DNA from: Hymenolepis diminuta
Lineage: Eukaryota > Platyhelminthes > Cestoda > Cyclophyllidea > Hymenolepididae
Direction: 5' to 3'
Assembly: GCA_900708905.1 (NCBI GenBank)
Contig: CAADRB010000014.1
Span: 1,010,146 to 1,074,145, forward strand
Length of the DNA: 64,000 nt
The position numbers and the translations under genes are program-made. The notes under the pieces were generated by a model, which was given only the letters and a program-made list of their open reading frames with translations, was not told where the DNA came from and made no database searches. Positions 13,426-26,349 of this stretch are shown piece by piece; positions within the stretch are counted from its first letter, which is position 1; every line of letters starts with the position of its first letter.

Positions 13426-16400
13426 CAAATTGGTCACCCTCAACAATCTGGTGGCCCGCTACAAGCTTCCATACATATTATAGACTTTATGCACTTCCAC
13501 TTTTACTTGCCTTCATTAAAATCTATTTAGAACACATTTCTTATACGAGCAAAGCAATTCTGCCCTGTTTTTACTGTCAGATGATGAAAATTCAGTATTT
13601 GCCTATTAGATGAACAAAGGTCGCAAAACTGTTAACTTAAGTTCGTGTACTATAATTTATCCCTTTTATCACAACATCGTTTCCACCCGTTCAGTGCTGA
13701 CTTTTGTTCCTTGCCCTCCTAAATTTTAATTTTTCTCCTGCCTCTTTTACTCCCGATAATTAAGATTGTGAACTCCCTCTCCTCTCAACTCTCGATCTTC
13801 TGATTTGGGAAAGTCTGCTTTATTCTCTTAGTCCTAAAGAGGACAATTAGTTGTGTAAGTGAACATCTCTAAGCCTAACTTCGTCGGACTCCCGCACAAA
13901 ACTGGTTCTTAATAAAAGTGATCACGGAAAGGAAAATTGATGTATATCACATTACTATACTACTGATTTTCACTGTTTTTTTTCACCGAACTACTTACAC
14001 CAATCTACAGTCAAGAAATTTAGAAAATATATTTTTTATGCTTATTCTCTCTATTATATTAAAGATGTTCTGTTTAAAATATTGATTCATTTTCAATTTA
14101 TCAGTCTTCAGAATTTAATTGCTTTATTTTATTTTAACGGGGATATGTGGGAAAATATGGTAGTTAATAAACTATTACTATTACGCGTATATTTTCTCTC
14201 ATCTTCTCCATCTATCACTATAGAATTACACTGTAAGGTGTTTGGTATTTATTATTGTCAGAGAATATTACTAATTGTTAAGTTTAATGTGTTATTGCTA
14301 GTCATATTGTATTGCTGAAGCTGTCAGAAGGCATGACCAACCATGTAATTAAATCGACTGAAACACCAGAAACCCAGGGATAAAATGATGAAAACTCACT
14401 TCAGTAATATTTAAATATTATAATATGATATATAAACCTTATGAAAATAGGAAATCTTAGGTCTCCAAGATTCAAAAACGATATGACTCTTGGTATCTTG
14501 ACTCCATTATCTACTCCTATTAGACATACCTTCCTTCCTTCTTTCTTTCTTTGCTTTAAAATGGGTTCAGATGTTAGTCCACACAAATAAAACTCTAAAA
14601 TTCTATGTATGTTGCAGAAATTAGTATGTTATAAGGGAAGATTTCGCCATATGTGAAATCTGATGAGTTGCAGTCATGTTAGCTTTAGCATCCAAAGTGG
14701 TCAATCAGTCATCCAAATTACTTAATAAGTTAATCAGTTTTGAATGTCACCAACAAGACTCCTCTCTGTGAATAGGGTAAATTCTATAATTCAGATATAG
14801 AAGCATTGAGATATGAGGCGTTGAACAATCTCAGAAGTAGAAGGCGTACAATTTAAGTAAAAAACCAAATATTGTAGGAACCTTTTAATACCTTACTTAA
14901 ATTTCGGCCGCTTCTCAATGGTCTAGGCTTAGTCCCTACTGAATTGCTTAATTTTTCCATGCAATCGGTGTTTTCCTACAGTGAAAAATTGCCTAATTTT
15001 GGCTTTGCAGTAAAATAAAAAGATATTATAATGGACCTTTCCTTATCTTTCTAGTTTCTACATTTAACTAGGTTTCTCGTCTTTTCATGATGAACGAACC
15101 GAATATTTGCTTTGTTTGCAACTCTTGTTTGATAGACGAGTACATAAACTGTCTGTTGGCAGAGAGAGAAAGGGAGAGAAAACTATTCGATTTATTTATT
15201 ATGTCTTTTGTTGTATGAACCAGATACTTATTCAGCCTTCATTATTTTAGAAAACCCTGTCTACGGGTTCTTATCGATTCAGTCCAATTTTATACGCAAA
15301 TTCAGTATAGTCCTTTTATCGATTTTTCCAACTAAATTTTATGCTTTCTGATTAAGAATATGAGTGCTTATTTATGTTTTCTGCAACTATGAATAATCTG
15401 CAGCTCTTTCTCTTTTTTTCTTATTATGTGGTAATTAAGTTCTTTAACTGTAGATGGGTAAAGGCATAGACAATTTTCTCTCTCTTTAATAAGTTAATAT
15501 TTACCAATTACCCCTTCTCTTTAGATATCTGGTAGTAATGAAATGAAAAAGCGAGGGCTCATATTAAGGATTCGCATTTGAATATTGTATCATACGGGAA
15601 TTTAAAGAAAATCGAAATCTTTGTAATTAAAAAACCACTTGCGTTAGATGAGATCTGTTCGTTTACTGACTTCATGTGGAAAAAGTTCCTTACAAATTAA
15701 AAGTCTCCCCTGGCCAGATGTATTTTGAGCAGAAAATACTCAAACCTTTATTACGAGATTTTCTTTCTTCTAGAAAATGAATATTATTTTATGTCCGAAA
15801 TTAGATGCCTGGTTTCCAGATTACTTAGATTTTCGAAAGATATCATGTATCACTTAGAGTTTTACATGCTTTTATTCAAATGCCCGATTAAGAAGACCGA
15901 ATTTTACTTGAGATCATGTTTATCCTCTAATCAAATTAAATATCTCGGTTGATTGGACTAAAATCAGTAGGATTTGGGCATTCTTAAATTGCGACTCACG
16001 TGCTCAATATTTGTTCCGCTGCTCAACTAGTAGGAATTTATTTCACACAACTTTTTCCGTTTTTTCAAAAAAAATCTAAATGAATTGGAAATATGTATTT
16101 ATTTACTGTCCTTTAATACCACGTCTCATGAACTGTTCGAATATACAATGATAAATATGCTCTAAAAATAAGGAAGAAAAATCGAACTGTGGAGAATATT
16201 TATAATTTATTTGCTTAATTTTAAACATGTTGTCTATAAAAATACAATAATAATGCAACAATCTAGGCTAATTAATTGTAAAAAACAGTGAATTCCTATA
16301 GAAAACTGATAATTTTCAGTGGTATGCTATTGGAAATCTGTCCCTTGACCTGTGAAATAATCCTCTCAAAATAAATCCACTTTACTCGCTAGTTAATAGA

Positions 16401-19400
16401 ATGTGTGTTGAAAGTCGGTTTAATTAAATTTCATTTTTAATGAAAATCATGACTGGTAAGTGTGTGAATCATTGTCGAAGTTCGTTTCTTGTTTTCTTCT
16501 AAACGTAAGTAATGGTGAGGTTTAAATTATTAAAACCTCGAGAAAGGAAGAGGATTTAATTTATTTATTTGCGAGCGAGAGTGCTCATGATGATGAAATT
16601 TTTCAAAAGTAAATTCCCTGCTGATCTTTGCATATCCTACTTTTGGAAGTTAATTCACTCTATACGTAAGATATGTATCTTGAAACTCAATAAATGGCAT
16701 TGTGTCTATGTCTGTGGCATTCAAACCTTTAATTTTTATTGTTTATTTATTGTTTATATGTTTATCCAAAAATGATTGAAACATATATTCATGGGGTGGC
16801 ATGCGAAAAGAGAAATTGTCCAGTAATGCCGGAACGTGAGGACTAATAGAAAATCAAATAAAGTCAGGATGTCAGGAGTCTCAATTTTTTGAATTACAGA
16901 TACATTGATTTTTCCATTTTTTCGAGAGGTGATAAATAACTATCTAATCGTTCCAAAGCTCAGCTTTCACTTTCATTAATTCAATTGGTACAATGTGACC
17001 AGTTATAGGTCTAGAAAATATACTCTGACAATTGCCATTGGACGATGCAATGTGTGTTGATATTTGTATCAGCAATCTGATAAATTATTTTGGCATTCGC
17101 ATTCTTATTTTAACTCCAAGACTATTTGTTTCTCCTACTTTTATCTTGAAAGTCTGTGATATGATACCTGATTGTATATAACAAACTCAAGTATCGATTG
17201 CCTATCTATTCAGCTGTGAGAGGCATGTTCAATATACAAATGTAACCAATTAACAATGCCTTTTATACTCATATGTTTTATCAGTCTGAACTGCTCAAAA
17301 AGCAATTTTAATCCAAAATATAAATGATTCTGTCTCATTTGATTATTAGTTGCTTGATCTTATTATTCTGCTGTTAGATGAAAGCGTTGTCTAAATTCAA
17401 CACAGGACTCAGGGAAATGAGCATGATAGTGGAAATTCGGAATATGAAATATCAATCAGTGAAATAATGTTCAACTTGAATCCGAAAATCAAATGAATTT
17501 ATTCTTATCTTCTTCTCAATCTTCTTCTCTCGGCTCCTTACTGGACTATTTTATCATTTCTCGTGCTTAGATGCTTTCTTACGACAAAAATTACAAAATT
17601 GAATAAACTTCATTTTAATCAAATGCAGAATAAGCGACATTAAAATGACGATTAGAGGTCGAGGTGATCTAGAGACTGCTACGAAATGTACCACGATGGC
17701 ACCTGATGCAATCATATCCGATCATGTAATCGTCTGCATGACAAAGTAAAGATTTACTCACTACTCGCTCATTGCGTAGATACATGTACAATCATCGTTC
17801 ACAGTTCACGTAATTCGTAAATGTGCTCAGCTCCCATTGGTCCATCAATTGCGCATTTGGAGGTCACACATTGTGCAATACGAGAACGCACTAGAATACT
17901 ATAGAGAAATGTGGCAATATTTGCACACCACAGCATTTAGATGAATACATAGTCTGCTTATTGCCTGCACACTTGAATCTTCTTACAATACTTACACAAG
18001 GTTTATACGTGAACTCACGACATATCCCCTTACTCATATTCATGTGAGTCAATTCAAATTTTGACGATATATTTTCCGCCTGTTTTATTAGTATTTCCCA
18101 TTAATTCATGCATTTTGGAAATGAATAATTTAGATGAGATAAAAATAAACTAGGGACTTTATAAACCTGTTTAAATTTATGAGATATGACTGAAATTGAA
18201 TATTATTGTTGACAATAGGTAAAGAATGATGGATTTAATACACGAGAAATAACAGATTATATCATCTTAAAATTTCGGACTCGTCCGTGGTTGATGTGCA
18301 CTCTATATTTTTAAAATTGTATGTGAGAACCATTGTATAAAGTTAACTTTGTACAATAAACAACTATTCGTATGACAAATGATGAATATTTATGCTTCGT
18401 TTTGAAGTTACTAGTTAAAAGTTTATGACTGACAAAATTGAGTTTACTGGTGGAAGAGGCGACTGAAATGCAAAGATTTCAGTTAATTGCAATCATATTT
18501 TCTTGAATTCATATAGTTTGAGGGTCTTTTGGCTCTTAAGATGTCATAGAACTTGCGGAAGTTGAAGCTAACTAATTTGGTTTGAAGGCTGTTAAGTGAC
18601 AGACAGACCAACAATAATAATTTTGTTAGCAGGGTATAGCCCCCGTCAAAAATGGAACTTGTTGAAACAGTGTTCGCGTCCCACCAAATATATTATATTT
18701 CAATATTAAATACTATTGTATACGTCAATAGATCTGCCTGTCAGTGGACCGAACTATCACAATTTGTTGGTGATAGATCTATGGGGACTCAAATACTTAA
18801 CGATCTCTTTTAAAGACTGACCAAGAAAAAGGAGAGAGAATAATAGAAATCCCACGAATTTCAGTAAAAAAATTTAACACTTCACGTGATTTAATGATCA
18901 GATGATTCCTCGTTGGATTTATGCTAAAGAAATCAGAAAAAATATCACACTCATCCAACTACGAGAAAAATGATTATTTTTTTCAAATTAAATCGTATAC
19001 AAAGATCTCAATTTTATTGTCTGTGTAACTTTCTCTGAAAGATTGACTTTAATTTTACCAGTCATATGATTTTATTTGAAATAGGCCTCCCGTTAATCTG
19101 TAATAAAAACACTGCAAACCATCTTGTTAATAAATTAAAACCTTTTTTCATCTTTGAATGACAAGTATTTCTCATATATCTATTTCTAAAAGTGTGATAA
19201 GTTTTAATAGAAACGTCTTGTGCTATGTGTAATTATTCATAGAAATATCAGTAATGGTTCAAATGCTTTCATCATAGCTGATTTTAAGTATTTTAGCTAC
19301 TTAATTTCCCTAAAAATTACGGAAGTCGACGTGCTAAATTATTAATCCTACCTCTCTTAAAGGGCTTAATTAAACTGGAAATAAAATTTTGATTTCAGTT

Positions 19401-20537
19401 CAAACCTGGTTTAATTCATACTGTCTTTCATGTCTCATTAATTTTCGGCAATGTTATATTAAGGAAGAAAGATAAGGCACATTTTTAAAGGCGGAAATAT
19501 ATTAAGCACTCGATAACTTTTTAAAAATTACAACTGCGGAAGTCAAATAACTCAGAATAAACGATATTTGGTAGATACACGAGTTTCCGAGTTTTGAAAT
19601 GTTTGGGCAGAAGTAGTTCCAGATTATATATTCTGAAAATTTCTTATTTTACTGTCAAATTCAAAACTCCCTGCTTCTTCATAGGAACGTGTCAAAATTT
19701 TATGGAATAAAATATAGAATATAAAAGTTCGCTTCTGTTAATAGAATGCATTCCAGAAGACAAACTTATTCGAAAATAGAAATCCTAGTCAGCAAATTCT
19801 AGCATAGATTATGCCTCAATTTAGCATTTTTCATTTGCAGAATCCAATTTGATTTATTTATATATAACTGGAAAATACATTTTAAGGCACCTTGAAGCTA
19901 AAGTTTTCATCACTTATCCTCAACAGATCACCCTGATAATGGATTTGTATTATGTCACAGCTCTTATTAATTGCTAATGATCACTGAGGGAATTCATTTC
20001 AATCCCTAGATTTATAATAGCTGGCCTCGAGAGATTGAACGGTGACTTAATAGGCGTGTGCGATGATCACTATGCCCTTTGAACATTGATAAATATACCT
20101 TAACCAGAACTCTATATGAACAACTTTAAAAAAATTTTCTATTTTATAATTCCCTGTAAAACCCGTTACATTAGCCTAAAACTTATAAATTCCTTCAGAA
20201 ATTTTTTTGTTTTAGTCTTTATTTTTATTTTATTATAAATTATTGGAAAATTTTTGTTCAGATTGGATTTTCCTAATTTAGGATAATCCACATTTGCACA
20301 AGTTCCTTCTTAATTCACAATTTCAAAATACTCCTTGAAAAATATTTAACACGTTTCAACCCATCACGTTTGTTAATCTATTCTTTAATTTTAACAATTT
20401 GGTGATTGATAATATAATGCGGAGTTCAAATATCGTACTGAGCGATTAAAAGATTCATGCGAAGTTATCCCTTGTGCAATTATTTTTAGATCACGCCCAA
20501 ATTTTAAGGTACATTCAAAAAATCTAATTCAATCTTG
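13426..20537. other. No gene seen; upstream region of the PDZ-like gene
   Basis: Seven kilobases with no supportable coding exon. It contains the dispersed repeat at 17.5 kb. Any promoter or untranslated first exon of the PDZ-like gene should lie at its right end but is not visible. Confidence 0.55.
17505..17605 (+). repeat. Dispersed repeat, copy 1
   Basis: Contains GGACTATTTTATCATTTCTC and then GTGCTTAGATGCTTTCTTAC, matching 44325-44378 with scattered differences. Family unknown. Confidence 0.42.
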
Positions 20538-20752
20538 ATGGCTGTGGAAGGCATTCACGTTGCTCGCGAAATTCGAGATGGTAACCATCTCCTCCACAGT
20601 CAACAAACACCGATTTCTCCACTAGCTGGTGGAGGTGGTGGTAGTGAATGGGATGATTCTATGTGGTCACTAAGTTGCACGGAATCCGAAGATCAGTCCT
20701 CGGAAACCAACGCCCCGATATCTGGAACTCCTCGATCATTTCCCAGTGAAGC
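20538..20752 (+). CDS. Exon 1 of the PDZ-like gene
   Basis: Runs from ATG to the donor GTAAGT (GT at 20753). It encodes 71 codons plus two bases, with a Gly-rich turn and an acidic Ser/Glu patch. Whether an untranslated exon lies upstream cannot be seen. Confidence 0.65.
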
Positions 20753-23700
20753 GTAAGTAGTGGTGAATTTTTCTTACAATTTAGAAGATGAATCGCTTGT
20801 ATGATTTTTGAGCATCTACTTGTCCTTAAGTGAAGGAAATAAAGTTATTTTTAATGCAACTTTGACAAGAAATACGCTTACCACAATACTTTTTAAAATG
20901 CAAAATACAAGTAATGCTTTATTATCTTACTTGCATTGTTTTAAACAACGATATTCTTGGCATGAGTCATTTATTATCTAAATACACACTACGATGCGAT
21001 TTTATTACCCGTATAATCATGAATATATGATTATGATTTCAATTTCTTTTTTATTAAAATTATTTTTGCATTTATCTTGTCAAAATCCCATATTTTTGGA
21101 AACCATTTATCCTAATCTCAACTGTACTTTCGATTAATAATTTAAAAGTAGGTGTATTACGATTTTTTACCACAAAAGTGATCTTTCCAGTACCATAATA
21201 AGTTGATATCAACTTTGCGAACTATTTTAAATTGGAGTTTTAGCAGTAAAACAGAGGCTTATCAAAAAAAATGAAATAAGTTCTTAACGATCATCTTCAA
21301 ATGACTTTTAGGACGAAAGGGACATGTTTCATGTGTTCAACTCAATTTACGGCCTTAACAGATACAAATTCAACGGTATCAATCATTTCAGTGAGGATGA
21401 CATTATATCACTTAGATATTTCATCAAATTTCTTAATCGGTTTCATTAAATGTCTATTGTTGCTATTATTATTAATTTCTGTCATCCACATTATAATGAT
21501 AATTTTTGAAACAAATATATGTTTACTCTTTCAAAGGGGAAGAATGGTACAATTGAATGCATGCTAAAATTATCTAACAGTATGACAATGCCTTACTGGA
21601 ATATCCAGAGTATATCGACGGCTCATGATAACTAGTTTCCATTCTAGACATATATCTGTCAAGTTAATCCAGATTGGTAGCCAGAAGAAATATGTATACT
21701 TGCGAGACCTTTTCTAGGATTCTGATTATGAAAATTTCAATAGACAGTCCATGCTGACTGTGTAAAAAGAAGCGATTTTATATAACTGGAATATATTTTG
21801 AGTCGTTTATTAAAGATCGGGCCCAAACATCCAAACGAGAAAAGGCCTATCAAAATTAAAAGGATTACCTAGCATATGATGATTGACGCTTCACATTTTT
21901 TTACAAACATGATAAAGGAGATATTTCTAATCACTAAAATCGGTGAAAATTACCCACATGACCCAATTTTAAGGCTTCCATATGTATAAACGTTATTCAC
22001 TTTACCACTCTAATCCTCAACACTCCTACTCTCTGTAGTACTTTCTCAAGCTTAACGACGAAAACTGGAGCGTATGTATGCACTATTCAAAAGATTGGTA
22101 TCATATGCTTAAACATGGAAAATTTCTGAACTCAATGTAGGTTGTCTGCGAAAATTTTCTCCGATGTGGACTTTATATACTAATTTTTCATTGTTTTCCA
22201 GTATTTTTGGCGTCGCTACGCCTGTTGTCACATATGTCAAATTCAAATCTGAGAGAAAATTCTCTGCGAGAATGAGAAATGTGAGGCAGTTTTGATCTGC
22301 GCAGGTGTTGAGAAAATAATTACTACTTATATTTGCTTTTTCACTTGTGTACTCATGACAGAAGTCAACAAATTTTCAACTGAGCTGAGAGTTGAATTGA
22401 GTGATTAATTGACTTCATATGAATAGATTTCTCACTAATCGAATAGCATATCATCAGCTCTCTCCTAGTTTTCTGAATCCTTTACCTCCACTTTCCACAA
22501 TTGCCATTTGGGACAGTTACATTAGAATTGCTCATTCTGTTGTGTTTATCCAACATCGTTGACCTGTAAGTACTTATCGATTTGCGCCTACTAGTGCACG
22601 CCGGTGTCTCCCACTTCCCCCTCTCGCCCTACTTATTTATCGATCCGTTACCATTGGACAACAATTTAGTATCCCTTCCCTGATCCGCTTTCATACTACC
22701 ATTTAGCAAATTTCAGTGAAGACTTCATTAAACTCTTTCTCTCTATTTTTACCTGAAAATGTCAACTGTCAATAATCTCCTTTCAAGAGGAAGATCCTAA
22801 ACACTTGAAAGAGCAGTAACTCCCATCAGTCAAACTGTCTTAGGAAACCGAGATATGCTAATATTTTCCCCAAAGTCTAGCAGGATATAACACAGCTGTC
22901 TAAATATAAATAGAAAGAGTTGAGTAGAGTGCAAGAATATGTTGAATGATTGTAAGATTTAGACAGAGAGAGGAAATATAGAACTTAAAATCCAGAAGAA
23001 AACAGAGGAATAGGGTCAGCATAGTGTGAGTATAACGGAATTGTGATTAAGAAAGATATTGCTGCTGAGTAATCAGAAATTGGTTTACCTAACAATTTCA
23101 TCACTCAGTACGCATGCACTTGCTGCACCAATGAGATGGCCAATGGGATATACTCGAAATGAATCTAATTCTCTTTTTAGCATGGATATTCTTTAATTAT
23201 AGATTACTTTATCTCAAAGATGTTCCCAAACAAATGTTTATATAGATCACACTCTAGATAGTACACTAAGTGTCGTTGACTGTTTTTTCGCCTGATGATC
23301 ACTAAATAAAAACCTACTGTCAGAACAGTTCAGATATACGCATGTGCATTCGATAGCATACTATATGTTCTGCTGTATACATTGGCTCAATATCGCAAAG
23401 TATCAAGCTCTAATGGAAGAAATGTTTTGTTACTTTAGTGCTTGTTAGTGGTAAATATGCATACATGTGAGAAATTTTACGTTCTAAATACATCAAATCA
23501 GGGTATATCATTTTCGTATGTTCTTGTTAATTTTTCTCTTTCTTAATTAAATCATATATAATATGCCAGAGAGTGATATCAGTAATGATTTTTCACAACA
23601 AAAAATAACAAACTCTGATAACTAATCAATCAATAAAAGAAATAATAAAACCATTTCCTGTTCTTCAAAATTAAATCTTCCATAGTTTTAAATAACTGAA

Positions 23701-26238
23701 ACTGCTTAGTTTCATGTTAGATTATCCTTATTAAATATAATAATTATTATAACAAATCTGGAATTAGTCCGTCTACAGAATAACAGTAAGTAGTACAGAT
23801 TTTGATGCACCTATACCTCTCACAGACCTTCTTCAATGGAGTCAAAGGTTGTGCTCCGGCGGCAGCCGGGCCTTTCTCGTCGACATATGCAGAAGGCAAA
23901 GACCCTAGGATGTTACCCACCACTAACTGCCCCTCTTAGTCCTTCACCATCACCAAATTCAACCACGAAACGCCTCACAAGTTATGGTATTCCCGTAGCA
24001 ATAGGTTTAGATTGCTATGAGCTTCGACGTCGCAGTCGTAATGCTGAGATTTCTACCAAGTGGAGTTCTCATGCTCCGCGAGAAGACAGCGTGGCAGAGC
24101 CTACAGCTAAGGTAGACCTCAAAGTCAATCCTGAATCTCATCACAGATACAGACGCGAGGCAGTTAGACGTATTCAGAGCCTCAATCGATACAGTAATTG
24201 CCATACCGATAGAGAGGCCTGTCAAATGAGTTGGGAGAATCTGAAGACCAAACCGCCACGGCCGCCCACCACTTCTCATAGCTCGAATACTGCCAGTCCT
24301 CCGAGAATGATATCTTCTGAATCGGAGGGAGGGATCCAAAGCTCTCCTCAAGACTCACAACAAACAGCAATGCCCACACCTATTGTAAGTTACAAGATTA
24401 AATAGATGCAATTAGTTGGGGAGGATGGCCTAAGGATAACTGAAGCATAAAGTTACCTTATTATCTTCCGCTCTTCTAAACGTCAACTTAAATAAATGGT
24501 AAATTTGACGTTAATACGATCGGGAAAAGAACAAATTAGTTAAAATGGAGTGATTGTGAGAAAGACGGTTCATTTATGGAACAGAAGTTAGATAAATGGG
24601 ATAAGTCAATGGTCAACCTAAGTAAAGAGGGGTGAGTCATAGTAAGGGCAGAATAAATTGTATTATACGGTAGGTCTACAACTAGAACAGATTTATCGGG
24701 AAAATGATGAGGCAGATGCTCGATAGGCAGAAGGTATATAATCGTGAAAGATCAGTATAAAATTTGGGATATATCTTACCACATTATGATTAAATACATT
24801 GTTTAATCATACCTGTTTATTTTACAAGAATTTTGGAACAATTCAAACGACTTACTCAAGAGGGAGAATAATATCTTCACCAATAAGACAAGGTTCTGTT
24901 CCAGATACCTCGCAGTCAGGTAGTAACCTACCTCCCAAAATGTCTCCGCAATTATTATCTTCTGATCTTTGTGAAGGACCAGTTCCAATGCGTATTCAAC
25001 AAACCCGAGCCCCTCTTACTAATCAAGGTAAGTCGCATCTAAGTAGCGGTATTGGTAAGAATACTAAAGCACTATAGATACCTAACAATAGTTTTTAACA
25101 AAAGTTAGGCTGAAAATTGCACTATGCTGGTCGCTTATCTGCAGAGGGAAATTCAGGTAATGGCGTTTCTCGTAGAAGGGATAGAAATTCGATGATTTGA
25201 GAAAATTTCTATTTTATAGGGATATACAATGCTGTCATTCCTGATGTGTGTCTTTGTCTCTGGAATCGGGAGATATGTCTATGAAATGTATTAGAATTTT
25301 TGGGGTTGGACCTTTGTGATAATTTTATAGGACAAAACTCGAATATCAATTATTAGCCATTATTTTAAAAGAGAAATAAGTAGTTATGAATTAGCTCACT
25401 CACATGACAAGTACAGAAATATAAAAATAACGTTAAAGGATTTTGGGTCAGTGGAATTAAGGTAAAATCATATTCATTGATTAAAACAGTGTAACCGATT
25501 ATAAAACTTTATATAGGTCAGGCATCAGGCCCAGAAGAAGTCCCGATCCTTCAAGTACCTGTGATGCCGGTTGCAATGGTTGTTCAAACTTCTCCAGTTC
25601 CCGCTAGAATTGTGGATGAACCCACAGTAAGAAGCTCTCAAAGTCGACAAAAACAAAGACGAATGCCAGCTCTCCAACTCAGTCAAGGCTCGACAATCAC
25701 ACTTTATGGGATCATGCAATTCAGCAGTATCTGCACTACCTATATTCCACCCCTCTCCCCTAATGATCCACTACGCCGAAATTCCTGGGAGATTGGCGAG
25801 CTGATCCCTGGTCTGGGAATCCGAGTCTCAGTTGTCAGCGTCACTTATTCATCTAGCATTAGACCTCCACAGATGTGGAATGAAATCAGTGGACTTCGAG
25901 AGATCCATCATACTCCAGGAAGTGCATTTACTCCTGTCACCAGTGGATCAAGTCCGAATGTCCTTGCTGAACCTCTCCTAATAGTTATTGACGACACTTC
26001 TGTAGCTGGAAGAATGTACTTCCAGCCAGGACAAATTATTCTTGAAGTGAATGGCGTAAACTTCTTTTCTGTTCCGGTGACAAGTAAACAGGGTCTGCTG
26101 ACAAGGCTAATTGCAACAGTTTTCAATGCCTATAACAACGGAGATGGCAGCCTATTTTTAACTCTTGCAACACCTTATCCCCATCTTGTCAGTAGGATTG
26201 CAAATGAAACCATGGAAATTCAGCTAAATGAACAATAA
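20538..26238 (+). CDS. Four-exon gene for a PDZ-like domain protein, 564 codons
   Basis: Coding exons are 20538-20752, 23826-24384, 24829-25027 and 25517-26238; all three introns (3073, 444 and 489 bp) are GT-AG and the phases (2, 0, 1) close to exactly 564 codons plus TAA. The ATG is the first after an in-frame stop near 20505. Residues 1 to about 440 are rich in Ser, Pro, Gln and Arg with a five-glycine run, so probably largely disordered. The last ~90 residues hold a PDZ-like core: VIDDTSVAGR (about 481-490), then QPGQIILEVNG (494-504), the equivalent of the family's L..GD.IL.VNG strand-turn, then a helix-like stretch and FLTLATP. There is no signal peptide or membrane segment, so it is probably a cytoplasmic adaptor or scaffold (inference). 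I do not recognise the family. The Asp usual after the Gly of the GD pair is Gln here, so the PDZ call is by pattern only. Confidence 0.72.
23826..24384 (+). CDS. Exon 2 of the PDZ-like gene
   Basis: Acceptor CTCTCACAG ends at 23825 and donor GTAAGT starts at 24385. The reading frame entered in phase 2 is open through the whole exon. It encodes a basic, Ser/Pro/Thr-rich stretch of 187 residues. Base composition is visibly richer in G and C than the flanking introns. Confidence 0.72.
24829..25027 (+). CDS. Exon 3 of the PDZ-like gene
   Basis: Acceptor TTTTACAAG ends at 24828; donor GTAAGT starts at 25028. Enters in phase 0 and leaves in phase 1. Encodes a Ser/Pro/Gln-rich linker. Confidence 0.68.
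25517..26238 (+). CDS. Exon 4 (terminal) of the PDZ-like gene
   Basis: The acceptor TATATAG ending at 25516 is the one that keeps phase 1; the CAG five bases later would shift the frame. The exon encodes residues 325-564, including a conserved-looking block with a WEIGE motif (about 415-419) and the C-terminal PDZ-like fold, and ends at TAA 26236-26238. Confidence 0.75.
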
Positions 26239-26343
26239 CATTAAGGAGGAATTTAAAACCAATGTTATTATTATTTATTTTTTTTACTTTTCCATTCATG
26301 GTATCCTATATTTCACAATGCATGAAATATAAAAGCTATATTA

Positions 26344-26349
26344 ATTAAA
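26344..26349 (+). terminator. Possible poly(A) signal ATTAAA of the PDZ-like gene
   Basis: An ATTAAA hexamer lies about 105 bases after the stop. No canonical AATAAA is seen in the first 150 bases, so this is only the best nearby variant. Confidence 0.3.
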
